Positions 55,029 through 64,000 of a stretch of 64,000 nt of DNA are shown in pieces. The stretch spans positions 372,001 to 436,000 of the forward strand of contig JASANH010000554.1 of NCBI GenBank assembly GCA_030248295.1, read 5' to 3'. A program made the position numbers and the translations under genes. Below the pieces are notes generated by a model that saw only the letters and a list, made by a program, of their open reading frames with translations, had not been told where the DNA came from and did no database searches. How positions within the stretch are numbered: the first letter of the stretch is position 1; each line of letters begins with the position of its first letter. Source of the stretch: Mesodorylaimus sp. YZB2_4 (lineage: Eukaryota; Nematoda; Enoplea; Dorylaimida; Dorylaimidae).

Positions 55029-57151
55029 CTAAATTCTAGCGGACACTTTGATAGAAAACGGAAACGCTCTTAAATTGAAAGCTTCTTTCAAGTCAAAATC
55101 CGTTGTGTATTTCACGCCTTCCTTGGGTTCCAATCGAAGTTGCTGCAGCAAACGGGCGAATGCCAGGAACATGAAATTTTTTGATAATTGTTCACCCGGG
55201 CAAATTCGACGGCCAAAACCGAATGGAGCGAACGATGGGGGTGATCTCACCTGCCCGTGCTCGTCGATAAAGTGCAGCCGAGGGTTGAACTCCAGCGGGT
55301 CTCGCCAATACTCAGGGTCCGTGTGCATGGCGTACGTGTTCGGCATCACAAGAGCCCCTTTGGGCACGAAATAGTCACCTGCAGAGAACAGTTGCACAGA
55401 AGACCACGACCCTCCTGTAAATGCATGTTACCAATTTTTGTGTCGTTAGTTGGCGCATGTGCCAAGCCGAGCGGGCTGACTGGGCGGAGGCGCAGACATT
55501 CCAAAATGAAGGCCTCAACCAAAGGCAGTTTTGACCGATCATTTAAATTTGGAGCCCGATTCCCGATCGCCTATAGAGAGAAATTACAAACACAAATTGC
55601 GCTGCAAGGCGAGCTCTCCTGCTTGATTAATTCCCACCCCTTTGATTTCTTGATAGCATTCCTCCTGAATGTCAGGGTACAATACCAAATAGAGTAGCAC
55701 CCACACGCACGTCCTGCTGGCCGGGTCCACGTCATCTGAACAGAACGAGGTATGGAGTGGAGTTCTCTGGCTCGCCTGGTGGAGGAAGCTTACCGCTGAA
55801 AAAGTGCATAATTATCCAGGCCAAATATTGATCAGCCAGCTTTTCCGCTTGCTCCGGGCACTCCTTTTTTAACGTTGCCTGTTCTTGCAGCAGTGCATCG
55901 TAGAAGTCTCGTATGTGACCTGCAACAGTGGCATATGCCCGGGCAATGCATCAAGTGATCAGCGTACCTTCCACAAATGTCTTGCGGTTCTCTTCCAGCT
56001 GCTTCAGTCTGAAACGCCCGAAGGCCTGTTCAGAATCGACCACGTGTTTGACGGCTGGTATCAATTTCAGCGGCAAGAAATCGCCGCAGGGTATGAGGTC
56101 GTAGGTCAGACAATCCACAAATTCTTGCAGGCCCTTATCGTTTTCCTTTTTTATGTTCAGGAATTCTGGGTCGTCTATTTCATATCTGAAAATGACTGTT
56201 CTTGTTCTTCATCATGCTGCGTGGAAAAAACCTGTGTCACTTACTTTTTTCTGCAGGCCAAGAGTGTCAGGATATTGTATACGATGTGGCAGATGTGCAA
56301 TTCTGAATCGACATCGTCGCTTTTTTTTAGCATGCTCTGCACTGTCGAATCAACGGACTCGTGCACAATTTTTTCCAAACATTCTGTGCCCGATGTGAGC
56401 CTGTGAAAATTGATTAGTTGAGGACAACTGTGCTGAAGAAATGCCAGAACTATCTTACTTGATGCACTTAGAAATTACTTTCCTAAAACATGAAGAAACT
56501 TTACCAAATGTTGATGTAAAGAGCGAAACTCAGCAACAAAATGTCTATTATGTACAATTATTTTTTTCTGGAGAACAATGGGAAAGTCCAATCAGTGGGT
56601 ACACAGCCAGTCATTGTGGCACTGTGCATGTTCTGCGGATAATTAGAAACCAATGAAGTCATGCCATGCGCACAATGTTGTTATCCGCTGTAACCAGTGC
56701 TAGCTCGTAAATGCTTACCTGTGAAATACCAGAAGCGGGTTGTATTTTGACAATGCGATGTCCTGATATCCATTGCATATCAAGTTCAAAACAGGGCTGT
56801 TTGGCCGACAGCTGAATGTGGTTTGCTGGAACACGGACTTGGCTAATTCATATTTTGTGATGCAGACGGCAGGTGTGTGGGCGAAGAACATCGTCACGGG
56901 GTCGCCATATTTCTTGTACTGCTCGTAAAAGACTTCATAATTGTGCTTGTCTTTCGGAAAGTCTGCACAAAACAGAATGTAGCGCGGGATGAGGCTTGGA
57001 ATGGGGCTATCCTAGGCCACTTACGCAAAAAATTGCCAATAAAAGGCAGGGGAAATGGGCCGGGGGGCATTCGAAACCAAAGGATGTAAAGTCGCACCAC
57101 GAACTGAATGATAATCACTGCGATCAGGGCGAGCCAAAACTGAGGATCCAT
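55029..57151 (-). CDS. cytochrome P450, CYP2-clan-like (8 exons)
   Basis: A microsomal haem-thiolate monooxygenase-type protein. Minus-strand exons are 57151-57025, 56962-56719, 56400-56245, 56185-55968, 55919-55794, 55735-55638, 55570-55432 and 55378-55029. Phases join to 485 aa, and an in-frame ATG at 57181 would give 495. An N-terminal anchor (WLALIAVIIIQFVVRLYILW) is followed by the Pro-rich hinge MPPGPFPLPFIGNFL. The helix K motif ECLR is at about 347-350. The haem loop FGFGRRICPG has Cys at about 429. The I-helix reads FFSGDDVDPAS: Asp294 aligns with the AGxDT Asp but the Thr is Pro. The overall pattern (PPGPxPLPxIGN, EAFILECLR) is CYP2-clan-like, but I cannot name a family. Introns range from 48 bp to 318 bp, and six of the seven are under 70 bp. 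Confidence 0.9.
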
Positions 57152-57316
57152 CAAAATGAAAAGGTAGGATAGCACAGGCATGGCTAAGCATATGAAAGTC
57201 GAACTGCCAGGACAGACAGATGTTATAGGTCTCAGTGAAAGTTCGCCTAGCAAAACGCCCATTCTCGATAAGTACAAAATGCTGCGAAAAACCGGTTTGC
57301 GATAGACATTGGATCA

Positions 57317-58309
57317 GGGCCCGGTTCCTGAATCGCGATTCACTTTTACTGGGCAGTTAAATCTAGCATCACTGGGCAGTCAACTTTAACTGGCGTTCCT
57401 GAGTCGCAGTTAAAGTTAACTGGAAAATTTAACCGGGCGAATTGACCGCCCAAATCTAACCTACCTCGAGAGGTAGATTAACTAGCCGGTTATCCCATCT
57501 TTTGCACTGCGGCGCAGCTTTTAATGTAAAAACCATCATGACTTTGCTTCCGCGCATGCTGATCGTCCCTTATTTGGGATTAGGATAACTCGACCCTTAC
57601 AGAAGCCCTGTCTTTAAAGGGATTGGGGACATTTTTAATGGCAGTGTCAAAATAGAGGGTTAGCCAAGTGGTTCATGCTGTTTCGTTAGCTATATGTCGT
57701 AAGCTGAATAAGTTTGTCAAGTTGTCAAAAGAAAAAAAGGCAAATTACAAAAGGATTCTTTGATATTCGGAATGTTCCTTGCGTTATTGGCGCCATATAT
57801 TGCTCGCATAAAGATTTTGGAATCAGGATACATCATGGTCATGGGCAGGGTGATCAAAGACACATGTACTTCAATCGCAAGCAACCACTCAATCAATATT
57901 TGATTGGGGTATTAGCGATCATGAGGGCACTCGAGGCGGTTTGATAGCGCTTTCTAATGTTAATTTCCGTCATCCATAATATTCGGATTAGTATGAGTCA
58001 CTCTTTTTTGACTTGTTTTCACAGTCAAAATAAGCAGATTTCAAACAGATTGCCTTCTGATACAATTCTCAAAACAAATTGAAACTGAGGCAGTCTTATA
58101 GTACAGAAATATGAGTTGGCTAGGCACTTAACTGCCCAGTTAGTGATTTAGCGGGCCAGTTAGTTAACCGCCTGGTTAACTAGATTTCAGGAACGCCAGT
58201 TAAATCTGGCTTAACTGCCCAGTTAGTGAACTGCCCGGTTAAGGCACTTAACCAGCCAGCTAATCTTGACTGCCCGGTTAAAGTTAATCGCGATTCAGGA
58301 ACCGGGCCC
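57317..58309 (+). mobile_element. PIF/Harbinger-like element with transposase remnant
   Basis: The termini GGGCCCGGTTCCTGAATCGC and the complement at 58309 are inverted, and the subterminal regions are full of AACTGGGCAGTTAA-type repeats in both directions. Inside, 57741-57940 encodes VPCVIGAIYCSHKDFGIR and a YFNRKQPLNQYLIGVL stretch, resembling the start of the Harbinger DDE_Tnp_4 domain (PGVIGAIDGTH, YxNRKG). The first catalytic Asp is Tyr and the rest of the transposase is absent, so this copy is dead. No clear 3-bp duplication. Confidence 0.6.
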
Positions 58310-60213
58310 AGAACTCATCAGGTCAGCTGGGTCCTATCGGAGCAAGACACAAATTTCAGTGCTGCTCGTCTTGTCTAAATGTTTTCGTGGTCCTTGTATC
58401 TTTAGTACATACAGAACAGTATAGTTTTTACCCTATGTATAATGGTAGGTACTGTCTTAAATGACGTACATAGGCACTATACCTGAGAAATGCACTAGTT
58501 TCTTAGAAAAACTCACTCGGGAAAAATTGCGCCAATAAAAACTTCTGCATGAGGAGACTTGGTCAAAAATATTTAGCGAAGAATCGAGGGTTACTAAATG
58601 CTGGTCGATGATTGACTGTCACTGTCAGCGAGAGAGCCATGTTATGGGCTGGTAACTCGCTTTGTGTCCTCGCACACTTGCGGACGTGGACGACCTGTGT
58701 CTGTGCCTAAAGTCACGATCGGCATCTTCTCAATGAGATTTCAACCCCTTAGTACACTCATGGCGGACCAGAGCGAACCCACCAGGGTACAGACTCAGCA
58801 TATCGCGTTATTTGACTTGCGGTTCAGACATCTTCTTTCTTTCCCATACTTGCTTTTGTTGTGCGTAAATCTCGACAGATACGTCCTTCGTGGAAGAGAA
58901 ATCCGTGGTCTACCTTAGTGGATACTAGGAGAAGCCAGTGGACAGCATTAACCAGGAACGAGCCCGCGTAGCCCACGACACATTGTGTATTGTTTATTTT
59001 CGAATCACACACGAGGGGCGTTTACTCAGAGCTCGGAAGGCGGGCGCACGCCTCGGTCCTGACCAGGTTCTGATGGTCCTAGACCCAATAGCCTAGATCG
59101 CAGTTGTGGCAGAGAGGTGTTTGATGACTAACACCCGGGACAGAGTATCGAGTAGGCAAGGGTCCGCTGCTCTAAACCTGTTGCGGTTGTGTTTCATGTT
59201 TATACGACTAATGGGTAGTGAAGCACATGTGTTAGGGAGTTATGGCGGAAAGAATAAACCTGTTAAATCTTATGCTAGTCGCGCTGAAATTACAGTAAGA
59301 TTCGACCCCGAGATACTACAGCATTTCAGACCAGGAGTTTGACACCAGTTGCCTGCAAACCTAGCCAGCCTCTAACGATACGCCTGGTGTCTGGCCCTGA
59401 CCTAGGAGAGGCACACCAGTCCTTGAACCATAGCCCTGAAAGGTGCGGATATGGTATCCACGCCGACTACAGAACCTTCACAGAACCGATGCTAAGAATT
59501 AATTACAGCGTCTTGACAATAAATTTGCTGTTAGCCCTTCGAAAAAATAAGACTGATGCTTGGATTGCCCAGCTGATTGATGATGCCGTTTATCGTAGTG
59601 TCTCACTTCAGCAAATTCCGAGCTAACCAACTCCATCAATCTTGTTCTGTGAAATTTATACTGAAGAGTAAGAAGACAGAAGAAGGCACCCAAAATAGAA
59701 TGTTCATCCCACCAAAAAAGGCGGGCCAGAAACGCCTCATGCTTAGGTGACATTGGTGCAGGAACCAATTCTTCGCGTTTTAATTACTCTGCAATGCGTG
59801 TGCCTTACAAAACGCGTCAGCATCATTTACTTTTTACTAGGTCACACTTCAAAGTATATAATATCGAAGATGAAAAAATTGATTAGTTTTAACTATCAAT
59901 GTACATTTATGACGCGCGTCCAGACCTTTTTTGCATCTCAGTAGCGCACTCATGATTAGCCTTGGTAGATAAGCAATAAGTCTGTCACCAGAACACCATA
60001 TTCTTACCTGCAAAACTCAAATAGTTGGTGCTAAGAATACAACCAGATGTAAGAGAAAAATCATTGTCTTTCAGCGATTACAATAACCCCAACATCGATT
60101 ACGTAACATTTACTGTACCCTAGCCCTTCAAAATCTCACCCCACCCCAGGTCCCAAATCTTTTCTTAGAATCACATCTTCCGGTCTAGATTACGATTAGC
60201 GGAAATTACTAGA
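58310..60213. other. intergenic region P450-SMYD
   Basis: No recognisable gene, RNA or repeat family here. Several short ORFs (for example 59339-59626 plus) lack any family signature or splice chain. Confidence 0.4.
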
Positions 60214-62570
60214 TCAGCTGTTGCACGTTTTTGCGTGCTTCAATTCACCATTTTCTTTTAAAATCTTTTCCGCCAATTTCAACCATGGCAAAGAGGAATT
60301 GTTATCGCCAGTGTAAAGACGAACTAATGAGGCCAATTGCAAACAGGGCACAACTAACCTGATGTCTGCAACGAATTTGCACCAGTTGCAATAGATTCTC
60401 ATCATCTTCTCTCCCATTTCGACTATGCGCTGCACATGCTGCGAGTTTCTCTCTTGAGCTACAAAGAACTTTGCCAAGTAAACATGATAAAGCCGGTCGT
60501 AGATCTGACCGAGGCGCAAATTTGTGTTCGGGTTCCAGTACCGCTGGCAAAGTGGCAGTATGACCTCGCACAAAGTCTGCATACGATCAAGGTCGTTGAA
60601 ATCACTGGCGAGAATAGTGTTCCACTGCAGGATAGAGAGAGAGACTGACAAGGGGCTATAAGAAGTTTAGAAAATACTTACTTGTTCTTCTAATTTCTCA
60701 AGATCTTTTATAATCCGCTCCTTTTCTTTCTCCCCCCTTTTTGTATCGCTGTCGCCAACGCACTGACACATTTGTTTCAATTCACCCGTGCCAGGGCACC
60801 ATACGAATGGCGTGCGGCATGGGTGGCATATTTGCGGTGAAGAATTCTCTTCCAGCTCCATTCTCGTCGCATCGCCGCAGTTCGGACATAGGCAGCGGAA
60901 AAACAACAAATCTTGTGTCCATGCGATGACTTGTCGAGTCAGGAGCATCAGGCATCCATTTCCGTATTTGACTGGTGTTTCGTACTTGAGAAAAAGTTTG
61001 ATGAATGAATCTTGATCGGAGCTCAGTTGGCGCGTGAGCTCGGGCTGGTTCGGGCCGAACGCATTTATAAACAGGCACATGCGGGGACCATCGAAACGAT
61101 GAATGATGTCAGGGGCGCAACTGTGATTGAGCCCAGATATATTTAAGTATAAGCCGAGCCCAAGTTCGTTAAAGATGCTCGATGTTTGCAGAGTCAGAGC
61201 TGACTCTAATATCAGCCAGGCGTTTGTCCAAAGAACGGAAAACATTCTTCCGATCTCCTCGGCTGGTGTTGTGGCCAAAGGTGTCGATGAGAAAAATTCA
61301 AAAAACGCTTTAATTACTTGCTGAATCAAAGCGGTCCAAATATTCGAATTCTTCATTTCCCCGTAATGTTCCATTAAATCTTCATAACGACGCTTCTGCA
61401 AGAAACAAGAAATGTTCGAAAGCATATTGTATTCCCAGAGGACTCTTAAAAGAAGGGGTGTTTGCGCAACTATTGAAAAACTGGGAAACATTAACCGTCT
61501 ATAGTCTATGCAGCCTCTTCGCATGTGTTTCACGAATCCAAAAGTTTCATCCGCTTTTCAGGGAGTTCATGTCTTTCTCGTTTCTAATCCAAGTGTTCCC
61601 AGGTTTTATGGCCAGTTCTTCACACGAAAGTGATAGCCAGACATGCTTCTTGTGCTTTTGTGTTGCTCACTTTGACGATTGGCCAATTTTCCACCAAATC
61701 ATCAGCGCGACCGTTGTCCAGTCGCAGTCGCGCTGCCACTCGTCCCATTATTCTGAGATTGACGGTTGCAATAAAACTCGAGGTATTTCTCAGGGCCTGG
61801 CACTCGAATTCGTGCAGTGAGCTATCATGTTTAGCGCAGTTGTCATCGCAATATACTAGGCCGCATGAAAATTGACATTCCTGCGACGATTTCTTGAAAC
61901 AGTGTGAGCATCGACTGGTCGTATAATCATCGGCCAGCACGGCGGCGTAAGGCGCTTCTGAACAGACGAATGTAGAACTGTCGCAAAGTTGGACCTAAAG
62001 GACTCGTACTGTCCAGAGATAAAGGTGACAAAGATTTAAACAAATTTTGAACTTCATACTATATCCCTCATGCGTTTTCATGAGCATACTGCTCTAGCGG
62101 GCTGCCAGCTATGCATTATTCCGAGAACAGCTTTTTTGCAGAGCAGCTGGCAGGACCAAAAAACTACCTCATTTCGAGTACAAATGATCTCTAATTAGAT
62201 TTACGCGTCTGAAGCATCATTTTGACTGATACCGTTTTAAAATTTGTCCTGAAGTAAAATATTTTTTGGTTTCTAACAAGATTCTTTCAAGTTTTTAGAA
62301 CGATTTGAATAGGAAAAAGAGTCTTTTTTCAGGGTGTGAGTTGAGTTTGAATGTCGTCGCTGCCTTGAGTGGCCTAAAGAGCAGTGTAGCTGCATGCTTT
62401 GCCCTCACCTCGCCCTCGAAAAGACTCTTGTCATTAGTTTCTTCATCCGCATCGGCAGGAGCGATGGTGAGCAGGGCAGTGTGAAGTGAATTATGGAGTC
62501 TAGGCACACCAAGCTGCGGCCACCCACAAGAAATCGGGTCGATAGTGTCTTGTTGACGAAATATCTTCAT
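60214..62570 (-). CDS. SMYD-type SET/MYND protein, probable lysine methyltransferase (4 exons seen)
   Basis: SMYD enzymes methylate lysines on histones or other proteins, with a SET domain split by a MYND zinc finger. Minus-strand exons are 62570-62409, 61994-61671, 61395-60682 and 60624-60214, all phase 0, giving 536 aa. CSEAPYAAVL precedes the MYND finger (about 83-119: RCSHC, SCGLVYCDDNC, HEFEC). The SET core LYLNISGLNHSCAPD is at about 244-257, the post-SET Cys cluster is FFRCLCPNC, and a helical TPR-like C-terminus follows. The first exon is the weakest: it gives no recognisable SET-N GxG cofactor motif, so the true N-terminus may lie in another exon. The orthology group (SMYD1/2/3/4/5) is not decidable. 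The intron before the last exon is 57 bp. Confidence 0.78.
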
Positions 62571-62989
62571 GCGAGTTGGGTCTCGAAAAGATGGTTTGAC
62601 TAAGGCAACTAGAAAAAAGAGATCGCAGCGTACATGAAATCAACAGTGCACGCATTTTAACCTGTGCACCAGTAGTTCAAGCACACTAATCCAATATAGC
62701 AGAAGTAATGACAAATAGCGAGAATGGTCCCTTGATTTTCAGCTGAGGTGTGTTAGCTAATGCAGTATGATCAAAGATGTGAGCGATATGCGCGGGCATG
62801 GCGGGTGGAAGAGAAATACCAATCTCCTCTGGCTAATAAGACGCATCAACTCCTCGTTTGGTTCCAGCCTGGTGTCCTGCACTTATGGTCCTTCTGGTCT
62901 TAGACACTGTCTGTATTGTTTCTAACTCCCGCCTGTGCTGGTTCGCTTCTGGGACTTATGCCTTGGGATCTCCCGGAACTCATGTGGTT

Positions 62990-63533
62990 TCACGACTGTC
63001 GGCTGTACTTACTTCGAAAGCCGCAATGATGGTCGTAAGTTTTCGAGTAGTCGTCCCAGCTATTGACGGACAAATGTGTTGGAAAATCGCCGCAAGTAAA
63101 ACAAAAGTAATTCAAATTGCAAAAATAAGACAACAGTTTGCCTTTTGAATCGATTTTTTGAGGATGCTCTGAACACTCTTGATCGCAAGTCCAATTAGGT
63201 ACGGCATGCGGGAAAAGTGGAAGCTGCTCTGCAACTCTGACAAGCCCATCCTGTTGAATAAATAATTTAAAATTTGCTGAATCATTTGGGATTCTTTTTG
63301 CAATGGCGACTAAACGTAAACTAACATGTGAACTTGTACACAGTAAAAGGGACAGAGGTACGTACCTTTCTGGCCACAACTATGAATATAGGAAATGTCG
63401 CTCCAAAGAATGTTTTCGTCCGAGAACTCGGCGCATTGGGGGCAGTAATACGCCACACTTCGAGCTAAACTGACAAGCCACTTGGAAAACATGCATTACC
63501 TTTCACGGATTCCTTCTTACTCAGAAATGTCAT
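62990..63533 (-). CDS. possible exons of an unidentified Cys-rich protein
   Basis: Minus-strand open segments can be joined in phase. 63533-63500 is a start exon, MTFLSKKESVK. 63464 to about 63367 contains YYCPQCAEFSDENILWSD and IHSCGQK. About 63320-62990 contains NDSANFKLFIQQDGLVRVAE, WTCDQECSEHPQ and YFCNLNYFCFTCG. This needs introns of about 35 and 47 nt. The Cys pairs suggest zinc binding, and CPQC followed by W recalls the post-SET end of SMYD proteins, but I cannot assign a family. It could be a degenerate SMYD neighbour. Confidence 0.25.
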
Positions 63534-64000
63534 CTCGTTACTTGACATTTGGTAGTCGTCCTGTGATTATAATTTCTTCGAATCGTCTACGGCATCGGAA
63601 TAATTTTACATGAGTATAACATACTGTAAAAGCTTAGCAGACTTTTGGAATGTGCAGCATAGCATCATAGCAATATCTAGCTCCTTTTTGCGAAATGACT
63701 GACACAAACTACTTCAAGTTGAACAGATGCAATAACAAAGTCATGCAGGAACTTCATATAAGTTATTCTTCAGCCAGCAAAGACAAAAGAATTTTGAAGC
63801 TGTAGTACATAGTTACCTATTGCAACCTTATATAGTGAATATAATGGACTGATGCGTTTAAAGTGCAATTTTCTAATTGTAAATCCAGTAATCGTACTTG
63901 CTGGTCGCCGTTTTTTTATCAGAGTCAGCCATGCATTGGTACCACTAAATGCACACAAGAAAGCCAGAAAGCATTGACTACTACACAGCAGAGGAAACTG
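63534..64000. other. no gene recognised at right edge
   Basis: A minus-strand ORF (63958-63770) exists, but it has no family signature and no clear start context. I see no repeat or RNA gene. Confidence 0.35.

Noticed and set aside
57152-57277. extended P450 N-terminus from upstream codons
   Set aside because: The family pattern (anchor then PPGP) starts at MDPQFW or ten residues earlier. The upstream part reads like 5' UTR with an acceptor-like TTAG.

Overview
This window is nuclear DNA from an animal, most likely an invertebrate. Every protein gene I can support is split by GT-AG introns. GPS2 and PLEKHM2 are animal families, and the spaces between exons are filled with tRNA-derived SINEs, non-LTR retrotransposon fragments and short terminal-inverted-repeat (TIR) elements. 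I cannot name the phylum from sequence alone.

Layout. 1-20.9 kb has no gene I can name: only two isolated possible exons, a 220-nt-arm hairpin, LINE and SINE fragments, an AT microsatellite and a duplicated block. From 20.96 kb a same-strand (+) series runs: NADH-cytochrome b5 reductase (20963-26504, 8 exons), PLEKHM2/SKIP (27665-40825, 17 exons, about 1017 aa), GPS2 (41059-47970, 9 exons) and a non-coding snoRNA host transcript (about 48.3-51.0 kb). GMP reductase follows on + (52535-53778). A cytochrome P450 (57151-55029) and a SMYD-type SET/MYND protein (62570-60214) lie on the minus strand, with possible exons of an unidentified Cys-rich protein beyond them.

Most notable is 48.6-50.6 kb. 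A block that looks like a dispersed repeat is seven copies of one box C/D snoRNA. Each copy sits alone in its own short intron, with box D about 66-86 nt upstream of the 3' splice site. The conserved element upstream of box D' is complementary to the universally conserved P-loop of large-subunit rRNA.

Genes and elements. PLEKHM2 ends only 233 bp before the GPS2 ATG, and GPS2 has a TTTTAG acceptor 20 nt before its ATG, so a polycistronic or trans-spliced arrangement is possible. PLEKHM2 and GPS2 introns are swollen by TIR elements, four of them with clean or near-clean 8-bp target duplications (hAT-like). Genes after 52 kb instead have mostly introns of 48-67 bp. The proteins do not form one pathway: membrane redox (CYB5R, P450), lysosome transport (PLEKHM2), transcriptional corepression (GPS2), purine salvage (GMPR) and probable protein lysine methylation (SMYD).

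Exon boundaries were read by eye from splice-site consensus, phase continuity and remembered family sequences. No search was run.
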